Under the pieces are notes generated by a model. The model worked only from the letters and a program-made list of their open reading frames with translations. It was not told the DNA's origin and ran no database searches. Below, piece after piece: positions 26,166 through 34,226 of a stretch of 58,064 nt of DNA. The DNA is from JADJOY01 sp016713535 [NCBI: Deltaproteobacteria bacterium] (GTDB lineage Bacteria > JADJOY01): contig JADJOY010000046.1 in assembly GCA_016713535.1 (NCBI GenBank), positions 1 through 58,064 on the forward strand. Reading direction: 5' to 3'. The stretch's first letter is position 1; every line of letters starts with the position of its first letter. The translations under genes were made by a program, and so were the position numbers.

Positions 26166-27493
26166 AGCGCGGCGGCCGAAACGCCATCTGGCTCGTGGCG
26201 CTGTGCCTGGTCGTCCGCCCCACGCCTGCCTCGGCCAACCCTCTCGATCTGTACGGTCTCGGCGCCCGGAGCCGGGCGATGGGGAACGCCGGCACCGCCA
26301 TTGCCGACGACGTGAGCGCCGCCTGGTACAACCCGGCCGGGCTGGTGTCGGCGAACGGGATCATCGGTGACATGGGCTGGATGATCGAGGACCCGAGCCT
26401 CGAGATCGATGGCCGCGACGTCGGCGTCGAGTCCACCGAGGGGCTGGAGTTCGGTTTCGTCCTTCCGGCGAAGCTCCTCGGTACGCGGATCGCGTTCGGA
26501 GGTGCGTTCCACGTTCCCGACGCCCGCGTCGTGCGATTTCTGGTGCAGTCGCGCGACAAAGTCCAGTTCGCGCTCTATTCGAATGCGAGTCAGCGCCTGG
26601 CGGTGCTCCTCCCGGTTGCGGTGAGGATCAACGAATGGCTCGATGTCGGCGTGGGCGCCAACGTGATCGGCGACAACGCAGGCGGTGTCGACTTCGTCAT
26701 CCGTCAGGAGGGGCAGGGCGTCAGCGAGGGCTCCCTGGAAGCCGCGCAGCTCGCGGTGGCTGCGCCGATCGCTGGCGTGAAGGTGCGGCCGTTCGAGGGG
26801 TGGGAGATCGGGCTGGCCTACCGCGGTGAGATCTCGATCGAGCTCGACACCCCCGTGGTGATCCACTTCGACCCATTGGTCATCCCTCCGAACCCGATCC
26901 CGATCATCGAGGCGAGCGTGCTCGACGTCAGCGCGCTCACGGTGACGCATTTTCAGCCCCAGCAGGCGGCGGCCGCGGTCGCGTGGCGACCTCTGGAATC
27001 GATCCTCACCACGGTTCAGCTCACGTGGCGCGGCTGGTCCTCGTACGTGCCGCCCATCCCGAGCACCAAGACCGAGCTCACAGGCGGGCTCGCCGACCTC
27101 CTCCCGACGCTCCCCGAGTTTCCGGTGCCCGATCCGAACTTCCACGACACGTTCGAGCCCGCGGTCGGGCTCGCCTGGAAGGCGCTGCGTACGAGTTGGG
27201 TCGATTCCGAGATCCGTCTCGGGTACTTCTTTCGTCCGAGCCCGGTGCCCAACCAAGGCGGCACCACAAATCTGGTCGACAACCCGGTCCACGGCGTGAG
27301 TGGTGGGGTCGGATTCGAGATCCACACCCTCGAGGAGGTCTTGCGTGCCCCGCCCCGCATCGACCTGAGCGGCGGGGCTCAGTTGCTCGAGGATCGGCGA
27401 ACGCAGAAGGACGACCCGGCGGATCCGATCGGCGACTACCGATCCGGGGGCAGCGTGGTGGGGTTCTCGATCTCCGCGAGCGTTGTCTACTGA
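26162..27493 (+). CDS. FadL/OmpP1-like outer-membrane porin
   Basis: 443 residues with an export signal ending PTPASA. The mature start NPLDLYGLGARSRAMGNAG, then AAWYNPAGLV, is the FadL-type N-terminal hatch region with its NPAG motif. The rest is a beta-barrel pattern with many alternating hydrophobic residues and ends FSISASVVY, an aromatic final strand as in outer-membrane proteins. No frameshift. It follows the first porin with an ATGA overlap and the lipoprotein follows one base after its stop, so all three form one operon. Substrate unknown. Confidence 0.88.
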   Translation: MKRGGRNAIWLVALCLVVRPTPASANPLDLYGLGARSRAMGNAGTAIADDVSAAWYNPAGLVSANGIIGDMGWMIEDPSLEIDGRDVGVESTEGLEFGFVLPAKLLGTRIAFGGAFHVPDARVVRFLVQSRDKVQFALYSNASQRLAVLLPVAVRINEWLDVGVGANVIGDNAGGVDFVIRQEGQGVSEGSLEAAQLAVAAPIAGVKVRPFEGWEIGLAYRGEISIELDTPVVIHFDPLVIPPNPIPIIEASVLDVSALTVTHFQPQQAAAAVAWRPLESILTTVQLTWRGWSSYVPPIPSTKTELTGGLADLLPTLPEFPVPDPNFHDTFEPAVGLAWKALRTSWVDSEIRLGYFFRPSPVPNQGGTTNLVDNPVHGVSGGVGFEIHTLEEVLRAPPRIDLSGGAQLLEDRRTQKDDPADPIGDYRSGGSVVGFSISASVVY

Positions 27494-27494
27494 G

Positions 27495-28787
27495 ATGACC
27501 GTCGTCCGCTGGTTCGGGCTCCTCTCGTGTGCCTTGCTCGGCGCGTGCGGCACCTTGTCGAATGCCGGCCACGAGGATCGAGGCGATCAGAACCTCCCGT
27601 CCGCGGGTGTCGCACCGTGGGACAAGGTGGATCTCGACGGCGACGCGACGAACCTGATCCAGCCATGGGTGCTGGAGGTCGAGCCCGCGTCGGACCGGGC
27701 GTCCGAGCCGTCCGCGGCGTTCGCCCGTGACCGGATCGTCCTCACCTACACTCGCACGGGTCCTCCCGAGCGCAGCGGCATCTGGCGGACGGAAGCTCCG
27801 AGTCCCGAGGAGCTCTACGGGACCGGTCCCGGCGGTCGGGTACTCGAGGCATCGCTCGCCTGGGAGGCGGGACAGGTAGGTGCCCCCGCGCTGATCTTCG
27901 ACGAGGCGCTCGGGGGGGCCGAGCCCTACCGTCTGTGGTACGAAGGCGGTGGCGGGCGAGGCCTCGGGCTGGCGAGCAGCCCGGACGGAATCCGGTGGGC
28001 GAAACACGGCGCGCCGGTACTGGTCCCGGATCAGGAGTGGGAAGGCGGGAGGGTGTCGGCGCCCACTGTCGTCCGGGTCGGTGACGAGCTGTGGCTCTGG
28101 TACGAGGGTGGCGACGGAGCCGGTATCGGCTTCGCCACCTCGCGCGACGGCATCACGTGGGTGAAGTCCGGCCCCGGGCCGGTGTTCACGTCCGCACTGG
28201 ACTGGGAGGGCGCGTCCACCCCGGACATCGCACCGGGTCACGTGGGGAGCCCCAGCGTGATTCTGGATGCGAGCCAGTCGCCACCCCGGTTCGGGCTCTA
28301 CTACACGGGGTTCGTTGCGGTCGAACGAAACCCCTTGACCGCGTCGAGGCTGGACGACGTGACACCTGGTGCGCGCAACCGTTCGATCGGGTACGCCGCG
28401 AGCACCGACGGCGTACACTGGACACGCGCCGACGCGACCATGAATCCCGTCGTGGCGGAGAAGACACCGCTCGAGATCGGCGAGGTGCCGTTTCCGCCCG
28501 AGCTTGCAGCGGCGCTGCCGGACCTGGTCCTGGCGGTGCTCCGGGCCGTCCTCGGCGTCGACGAGTCAGGCTATCCATCCCTCCCCGCGCTCGAGACCGT
28601 GATCGACGAAGGTGCGCCGTGCGTGGTCGGCGATGGACCTGACCGGTTCCTGATGCTCTTCGAGCAGGGGAACTCGCTCTTCGTGCCGCTTGCGCTCGAG
28701 TTGCCGCCCAGCGTCGTCACGACTCCCCTCGGGATCCTCGTGCCGAACACCCGGATCGGGCTGGCCCTGGCGCGCAGCCGACGTTAG
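27495..28787 (+). CDS. Lipoprotein with glycosidase-like five-bladed propeller
   Basis: 430 residues. A lipoprotein signal ends in LLGAC. The mature protein has repeated propeller-blade pieces: YRLWYEGGGGRGLGLASS, DELWLWYEGGDGAGIGFA and SIGYAASTDGVHWT. This pattern (W-Y, then 'SxDGxxW') is typical of GH43/GH32-like and related five-bladed propellers. The catalytic acids of a glycosidase cannot be assigned, so a binding role is as likely. Co-transcribed with the two porins, it may sit on the outer membrane as their accessory. Ends with a convergent neighbour. Confidence 0.72.
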   Translation: MTVVRWFGLLSCALLGACGTLSNAGHEDRGDQNLPSAGVAPWDKVDLDGDATNLIQPWVLEVEPASDRASEPSAAFARDRIVLTYTRTGPPERSGIWRTEAPSPEELYGTGPGGRVLEASLAWEAGQVGAPALIFDEALGGAEPYRLWYEGGGGRGLGLASSPDGIRWAKHGAPVLVPDQEWEGGRVSAPTVVRVGDELWLWYEGGDGAGIGFATSRDGITWVKSGPGPVFTSALDWEGASTPDIAPGHVGSPSVILDASQSPPRFGLYYTGFVAVERNPLTASRLDDVTPGARNRSIGYAASTDGVHWTRADATMNPVVAEKTPLEIGEVPFPPELAAALPDLVLAVLRAVLGVDESGYPSLPALETVIDEGAPCVVGDGPDRFLMLFEQGNSLFVPLALELPPSVVTTPLGILVPNTRIGLALARSRR

Positions 28788-28823
28788 CCGAGCTCGTGCC
28801 AGCGGGGCCGCTCGTGACGCTCG

Positions 28824-28843
28824 CCGCGGTCGCGACACCGCGG
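28824..28843. terminator. Hairpin between convergent genes
   Basis: CCGCGGT (28824-28830) pairs with ACCGCGG (28837-28843) over a 6-base loop, within the 62-base gap between convergent stops. It matches the stem at 24777. No T-run. Confidence 0.4.
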
Positions 28844-28849
28844 GGTAGC

Positions 28850-30570
28850 TCAGAGGCGGGGAAGGATGGTGGACGGTGAGAGATCGGCCAGCACCTCGGT
28901 GGTGAGCACGGTCCGCGCGTTCCCATCCACCAGGCAGGCGTCCCGGATCCACAATCGCTCGGGGTCGGGATTTCGCCATCTCAGTGCGCGTGAGAGCGAG
29001 TCGGGGCCGTCGAGCCGTTCGAACCGGTGCGCGGTGTCGTTCCACCGCAGCGGTCGTGTCTGGCTGGTGTCGATCACCCACGCATCGTCGGGGCAGATCG
29101 CGACCTCACGGATGGTTCCGCCACCTCCGATCCAGGCCACCGGTGCCTGGAGACCCCCCAGGTCGTGCGAGATCTGGAGCACCATGGCGTCGATGGCGCC
29201 GCGGTCGAGGTGTTCTTCGCCCACGATCACGAGGCCTCGCTGCGGCGGCGCCATCTCGAGCTCGAGCTCGAGGCCCTGCACCGCAGCCTGTACGCGCTCG
29301 CCGTGCGCCCGCATCGCCGCGTCGAGGAACCGAAGATGCAGCATCATGGCGACCGTGAGCGCGGTGCCGAGGATCGCCCGCGAGCGCCTCAGGGTCGCAC
29401 CGCTACCCAGGAGCTCACCCCACGCCAGCGCCATCCCCATCGCCGCGAGGTAGAGCTCGCCGGTCTTCTCGAACGACGACCGATCGAGCTGGAATCCGAC
29501 CGGTAGATAGCCGAGCACGATCCAGAGTGCCGCGCGCATCCATCGCCAGCGCGGCACGCTGCGGTCTGTCGACACGCTCGCTACCCCCGCGACGAACGCG
29601 GTGATCGAGATCAGGGCGTTGAGCGGAAACCACCGCATCGCCGCGCCCTCGTCGGCGAACGGCGCGAGCATCCAGCGTCCGAGGTCGGTCACCATCTTGG
29701 GCACGAGGACCCAGGGCCGGACGAAATGCAGCAGATCGCGCAGCATCGCCGCATCGGCCGGTGAGGTCGCGCGCTCCGGGCTCGCGAGCGCCACCCAGAA
29801 CGGGCGAGCGAAGAACGGTGCGGCCAGCACCACCGTCAGCGCCAGCGCCGTCCACGACCGTGCGGTCACCGCGCGGGACGTGTTCCGACCCCCGCCGGCT
29901 GCCGCGATCTCGAGCAGCAGCGCGGGTGGGAGCGCGAACGAGAGCTCCTTGGTGCCGAGGGCCAGCACGTAGAGCACGGCGCCGCCCACGAGAGCGGCCC
30001 GGCTCCCGCGCTCGCGCCAGCTCCCGAGCAGGATCCACGAGCCCAGGAACAGCACGCCGAACAGCGAATACTGCGAATGAGCCTCTACGGCGACGACGTC
30101 GTGCGTCAGGGGCAGGAGGACGAAGATCGAGCCGGTCCAGAGCGCGACGCGCTGCGATCCGCTCCAGCGTGCCGCGAGCCGGGTCAGCAGCGCTGCGGAC
30201 AACAGGTGACAGGCGATTCCGACCGCGTGGAAAACCGCGATGTTCGATCCCGCGACACGATAGACCGCAAACCACGAGGCCAGGATGAAGACGTCGCTCC
30301 AGCCCTTCGGGTTGTCGATCACGAAGCGACTCACCGCGAGCGCGTCCGACCACGAGCTGGCGCGGAGGGTCTTCTGAGCGAGCAGGTTGAGGACCCAGGT
30401 GTCCGTCTCCCACGCCGGCAGGCTGATCGCCGCCGCGTAGGCGATTCCTCCAGGAGGAGCACGATCGAGACGATCGCCAGCGGCGAGCGATCGTGCTCGC
30501 CGGGGGGCGCCGAGCGCGCGGTGGGCGGCGCGAGCCCCGAGTCAGGAGATCTCGACCACGACATCGTCAC
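28850..30570 (-). CDS. GT-C/TMTC-like multipass membrane protein (frameshift near 30445)
   Basis: About 573 residues. About ten hydrophobic segments precede a C-terminal soluble part (from about 430). The N-terminal piece reads LAIVSIVLLLE, then after a one-base gap in a G-run it continues GIAYAAAISLPAWETDTWVL. Family-like pieces: LLPLTHDVVAVEAHSQY, GTKELSFALPPALLLE and TGELYLAAMG, at the same relative sites as in the TMTC-like protein at 46282. This suggests a lipid-phosphate-sugar-dependent glycosyltransferase or related. The start (ATG 30570, or 30564) overlaps the Rieske gene. Function is inferred. Confidence 0.65.
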
Positions 30571-30854
30571 CGTCGAGCGAGACGGTCCGCGAAGCGACGT
30601 CCCGGTCGGGGTGGGAGAGGCATCGCCCGGTCGTCACGTCGAAGGTCCAGCGGTGCCAGGGGCAGGTGACGACGAGCCCTCGCACGGTTCCCTCGCCGAG
30701 CGGTCCACCGCGATGAGGGCAGTGGCCCACGACCGCGTGGACCGCGCCATCGACGAGGAAGACCGCCACGGCTCGCCCTTCGACCTCGACCTGCGCGGCG
30801 CCCGTTGGCGTCAGCGTCGAGCGAGGGATCCGGACGCAGCCTGCGTTGGCCACT
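30542..30854 (-). CDS. Rieske-type [2Fe-2S] ferredoxin
   Basis: 104 residues from a GTG at 30854 with a GAG-rich site upstream; a longer reading from 30964 exists but begins in low-complexity sequence. The cluster ligands are complete: Cys45 and His47 in CPHRGG, Cys64 and His67 in CPWHRWTF. The length matches the small NirD/BphF-type Rieske proteins that carry electrons to oxygenases or reductases. No partner oxygenase is present; it lies between infA and the GT-C-like gene, overlapping the latter. Confidence 0.87.
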
Positions 30855-30960
30855 CTCGAGACGATCGGGGCCCAGGGCGTACGAGTCGTGCTGGCTCGGT
30901 CGCGCCGGGCTCGGTGGTGGGATGCCTGTACGCGCCTCGGTCGAGACACGCCCGCCGAGG

Positions 30961-31182
30961 TCAACCGCGTTCGCGGTACACGATCCGTCCACGGGTGAGA
31001 TCGTAGGGCGTGATCTGGATCTTCACGCGATCGCCCGGGAGAATCTTGATGTAGTACTTTCGCATCTTGCCCGAAACGTGGGCGAGAACTCGATGACCAT
31101 TGTCGAGCTGCACCGTGAACATCGCGTTCGGGAGCGACTCAATGATGGTGCCTTCAGCGTCGATGAGGTCGGTTTTTGCCAT
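30961..31182 (-). CDS. infA: Translation initiation factor IF-1
   Basis: Binds the ribosomal A site during initiation. 73 residues, the standard length, one OB fold: [31 protein letters not shown] and [11 protein letters not shown]. The start ATG has no clear Shine-Dalgarno sequence; a short dyad, TCGGCC/GGCCGA (31189-31203), stands just upstream. A good promoter is at 31211-31240. Rieske and GT-C-like genes follow on the same strand, so they may be in its operon. Confidence 0.97.
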   Translation of the reverse strand: MAKTDLIDAEGTIIESLPNAMFTVQLDNGHRVLAHVSGKMRKYYIKILPGDRVKIQITPYDLTRGRIVYRERG

Positions 31183-31210
31183 ATTTGGTCGGCCGTTGGC
31201 CGATCGGGGG

Positions 31211-31240
31211 ACTATGACGCACCGCCCCGTGAAGTGTCAA
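31211..31240 (-). promoter_or_regulatory. Sigma70-type promoter of infA
   Basis: On the minus strand: TTGACA (31240-31235), an 18-base spacer, then CATAGT (31216-31211). The -35 is a perfect consensus. Transcription would begin about 20 bases before the ATG, giving a very short leader. Confidence 0.6.
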
Positions 31241-31299
31241 GGATCGCAGGGGTGTCATCGCACGCGAGCGATGGATGATCGCCGATTTCGTGCGTGATA

Positions 31300-31313
31300 C
31301 GATCGCGCGATCG
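31300..31313. promoter_or_regulatory. 14-base perfect palindrome
   Basis: CGATCGCGCGATCG is a perfect palindrome 14 bases before the kinase ATG. It is well placed for an operator, though CGATCG-rich words are common in such GC-rich DNA. Confidence 0.3.
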
Positions 31314-31326
31314 GGGCGATGGTCGA

Positions 31327-32499
31327 ATGAGCGCGGAATCGGTGTTGGTCGTCGACGACGACCCTGCGGTCCGGCGTCAGCTGGCGGCCATGCTTGAGGG
31401 CCAGGGTTTCCGGGTCGCCGAGGCCGAGGATGCAGCCTCGGCACTCCGGCAGACGAAAGCCGTCGCGCCCGTCGGCGCGGTTCTGGACGTCATGCTCCCT
31501 GGGCCCGACGGGGTTGCCCTGCTGAGCTGGCTCAAGGCCGTCGATCCGGAGCTCGCGGTCGTGATGCTCACCGGCCAGACCGACCTCAAGACCGCGATCA
31601 CGTGCCTGACCAAGGGCGCGGACGGTTTCCTCGTCAAGCCGGTGCAGGAGTCGGAGCTCCTCGCCGTCCTCAGGCGCGCTCTCGACCGGCGTCGTCTGGT
31701 GCTCGACAACCAGGTGCATCAGCGCGAGCTCGAGCGACTGGTCGAGGAGCGCACCGGAGAGCTTCGCCGTGCCACCGAGCGACTGCGCGAGCTCGACCAG
31801 CTCAAGAGCGAATTCGTGTCGCGGGTCAGCCACGAGCTGCGCAGCCCACTCACCGTGATGCACACGAACCTCGCCGTGATGCTGGAGCGGATGGTGGGGC
31901 CGCTGACGGAGGGCCAGGAAGAGCTCCTTCGATCGTGCCAGGACAACATCGACCGCCTGTCGCGAATGGTCGACAACGTCCTGGACCTCGCGCGCATCGA
32001 GTCGGGCAGGATGGAGCTTCTCGCCGCGCCGCTCGATCCTCGTCATCTCGTGGAGGCGGTGGTCGGATACTTCGCGCCGACGGCGCGGGAGCGCGGCATT
32101 CACCTCACGGCCGAGGCCGGTGTCGCCAAGTCCGGAACCGTCTGGGCGGACGGCGACAAGATCCACCAGGTACTGATGAACCTGGTCGACAACGCGCTCA
32201 AGTTCACCCCATCCGACGGACTCGTACGCGTCTCGGTCGACGTCCTCGACGAGGCCGTGCGCTTCACCGTGAGCGACACGGGCGTCGGCGTGGCGGCGCA
32301 GGACCGCGAACGGATCTTCGAACCGTTCACGCAGGGGCGGCCGCCGGTCGGCGGCAAACGTCGGGGCGCCGGGCTGGGGCTCTCGATCGCACGGACGCTC
32401 GTGGATCTGCACGGCGGCTCGGTCGAGGTTTCGAGCGAAGACGGCAAGGGCTCGATCTTCGTGTTCGTCATACCGCGGGACTGCCGCACTTCGGCGTGA
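31327..32499 (+). CDS. Receiver-histidine kinase (CheY-HisKA-HATPase)
   Basis: 390 residues. The N-terminal receiver has D10/D11/D12, phospho-acceptor D54 and K104. A coiled coil (about 125-160) leads to the HisKA domain with H-box SHELRSPL (His169) and then HATPase_c with the N-box NLVDNALKF, G1 DTGVGV and G2 GAGLGLSIA. There is no membrane segment or sensor domain, so it is a soluble phosphorelay component whose own receiver probably controls the kinase. It points toward the TRAP genes, but a separate promoter seems to stand between them. Confidence 0.92.
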   Translation: MSAESVLVVDDDPAVRRQLAAMLEGQGFRVAEAEDAASALRQTKAVAPVGAVLDVMLPGPDGVALLSWLKAVDPELAVVMLTGQTDLKTAITCLTKGADGFLVKPVQESELLAVLRRALDRRRLVLDNQVHQRELERLVEERTGELRRATERLRELDQLKSEFVSRVSHELRSPLTVMHTNLAVMLERMVGPLTEGQEELLRSCQDNIDRLSRMVDNVLDLARIESGRMELLAAPLDPRHLVEAVVGYFAPTARERGIHLTAEAGVAKSGTVWADGDKIHQVLMNLVDNALKFTPSDGLVRVSVDVLDEAVRFTVSDTGVGVAAQDRERIFEPFTQGRPPVGGKRRGAGLGLSIARTLVDLHGGSVEVSSEDGKGSIFVFVIPRDCRTSA

Positions 32500-32553
32500 G
32501 TGCGACGTGCGTCTTCGGTCTGAACCGTCCCCCATCCCCCGGGCGCTCGACGA

Positions 32554-32618
32554 ATCGCGGCCAGGCCCGTTGACTCGCCACGTTGTGCTTGTGTACAAGG
32601 GCGCGGTTTGGCCGCGAT
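32554..32618 (+). promoter_or_regulatory. Inverted repeat flanking the TRAP promoter
   Basis: ATCGCGGCCA (32554-32563) and TGGCCGCGAT (32609-32618) are a perfect 10-base inverted repeat 45 bases apart. Between them are TTGACT (32570-32575) and, 16 bases on, TGTACA (32592-32597), a plausible promoter for the transporter operon. The arms could be paired operator half-sites or a stem. Confidence 0.5.
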
Positions 32619-32681
32619 CCTGACCAGCTAGTTACCCGTCGTCGGTGGCCGCTCGTGCCGCCAGGCTCCGAGGAGGCTCGA

Positions 32682-33566
32682 GTGACGTTTCGCGCCCGGC
32701 TCGCCCTTCGCTTCGTCGTCGTGTGCTTGGTCGGCTCGACCGCCGCGTGCAGCACCCAGCAACTGGCGGTGCGCGCCATGGCGCCGACCATGAACGACCT
32801 GCTGACGCGGGTCAACGATCAGCCAGACCCCGTGCTGGTACGTGACGGCGTGCCCTCCAACCTGCTCCTCCTCGATGGCCTCGCGTCGATCGACCCGGCC
32901 AACGAGGAGATGGCGACGCTGACGGCTCGCGCGTTCTGCAGCTACGCGCTCATCTTCGTGATGGACGAGGACAAGGACCGAGCGCGGGTGCTGTTCGAGC
33001 AGGGACGGGCGCACGCGCTCCGGGCCCTCGACTCCGCCCACTCCGGGTTCGCGAAGGCCGCGGATGACGGTGATCTCGACTCTTTCGGAAAGGCCGTGAC
33101 GGGGGTCGGCAAGAGTGACATCGCGTCACTCTTCTGGTTCGGCAACTGCTGGGCGGGCGCGATCAACAGCGCCAAGGGTTCGGCGAAGGCGTTGATCGCC
33201 CTCCCCAAGGTCGAAGCGGTGATGAAGAAGGCGGTCGAGCTCGACGAGAGCTACTACTTCGCCGGCCCCCGGCTCTTCATGGGTATCTACCAGGCGGGCC
33301 GGCCCAAGGCCCTCGGCGGCGATCCCAAGCTCTCGAAGGAGAACTTCGACCGCGCGATCGAGCTGACCGACGGGAAGTTCCTGATGACCAAGGTGTTCTA
33401 CGCGCAGTACTACGCAGTGAGCACGCAGGATCGCGAGCTCTTCGAGGCACTTCTCAAGGAGGTCGGGGCCTCCCCCGACGACATCCTGGCCGGTCAGGCC
33501 CTCGCGACCAGGGTTGCGAAGGAAAAGGCGAAGAAGTTGCTGGCGAACGCAGACTCGCTGTTCTGA
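32682..33566 (+). CDS. TRAP transporter-associated TatT-family lipoprotein
   Basis: 294 residues from a GTG with AGGAGG eight bases upstream. An N-terminal lipoprotein signal ends in STAAC. The rest is alpha-helical with repeat units (ARAFCSYALIFVMDEDKDRARVLFEQGR split over helices), matching TatT, the TPR-like periplasmic partner of some TRAP systems that trimerises and docks with a substrate-binding protein. It stands directly before the two membrane subunits, 13 bases from DctQ. No substrate-binding gene is adjacent. Confidence 0.85.
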   Translation: MTFRARLALRFVVVCLVGSTAACSTQQLAVRAMAPTMNDLLTRVNDQPDPVLVRDGVPSNLLLLDGLASIDPANEEMATLTARAFCSYALIFVMDEDKDRARVLFEQGRAHALRALDSAHSGFAKAADDGDLDSFGKAVTGVGKSDIASLFWFGNCWAGAINSAKGSAKALIALPKVEAVMKKAVELDESYYFAGPRLFMGIYQAGRPKALGGDPKLSKENFDRAIELTDGKFLMTKVFYAQYYAVSTQDRELFEALLKEVGASPDDILAGQALATRVAKEKAKKLLANADSLF

Positions 33567-33579
33567 CGAGGATCCGGCG

Positions 33580-34137
33580 ATGCGATTCCTTCGTAAGCTC
33601 GAGGACGGCCTGACCAGCGCTGAGCGTGTGCTCACCGTCGCCATCTTGGTGTTCATGGTCGGCATGGCGTTCCTGCAGGTCGTGCTCCGGAACGTCTTCT
33701 CGTCGACCCATCTCGGCTGGGTGCAGGCGCTGCTGCGCATGATGGGCTTCTCGGGCGGGATTCTCTGGGCGGAGAGCCTGCTCAAGTTCCTGGTGCTGTG
33801 GATCGGCCTGCTCGGCGCGATGCTGGCTGCCGCCAGCGACCGGCAGTTCGCGATGGACGTCGCGCAGCGGCTCTTGCGCGGCCGGATCCGGTACGTGGTC
33901 GCTGGTGTCTGCCACGCGTTCACGGCCGTCGTGAGCGCGGTGCTGGCGTGGGCGGCGTACGAGTTCTGGCGCGAGGGGTACACCGACGGATCCACGCTCT
34001 TTTCGATCGGCACGTTCAAGATGCCGGCGTGGATTTTCGAGGTGATCCTGCCGGGAGGATTCCTCCTGCTCACCGTCCATTACCTCATCAAGATCTGCGA
34101 GCCGTGGATGCCGCCGCGCTCCGAAGAGCCGGCCTGA
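33580..34137 (+). CDS. dctQ: TRAP transporter small permease (DctQ)
   Basis: 185 residues with four hydrophobic segments, the standard DctQ topology: N-terminal LTVAILVFMVGMAFLQVVLRN, then WAESLLKFLVLWIGLLGA, the conserved periplasmic SDRQFAMDV, and two C-terminal segments. It pairs with the large subunit. Start ATG at 33580 is 13 bases after the TatT stop. Confidence 0.9.
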   Translation: MRFLRKLEDGLTSAERVLTVAILVFMVGMAFLQVVLRNVFSSTHLGWVQALLRMMGFSGGILWAESLLKFLVLWIGLLGAMLAAASDRQFAMDVAQRLLRGRIRYVVAGVCHAFTAVVSAVLAWAAYEFWREGYTDGSTLFSIGTFKMPAWIFEVILPGGFLLLTVHYLIKICEPWMPPRSEEPA

Positions 34138-34162
34138 CGGCGCACCAAGCTGCCGTCGCTTC

Positions 34163-34198
34163 CAGCGCAACCGCACCCAGTGCGGTGCGGCTGCGCTG
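34163..34198 (+). repeat. Strong intercistronic hairpin in the TRAP operon
   Basis: A 15-base stem (34163-34177 with 34184-34198, one A-C mismatch) with a 6-base loop lies in the 89-base gap between dctQ and dctM. No T-run follows, so it is more likely an mRNA-stability or attenuation element. Confidence 0.5.
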
Positions 34199-34226
34199 AC
34201 GCGACACGGCGAGACGGGATACGACG

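Noticed and set aside
28838-28860. tRNA-like start (GGGGTAGCTCAG)
   Set aside because: No anticodon arm, no GGTTCGA T-arm and no acceptor pairing follow; it overlaps the stop of a coding gene.
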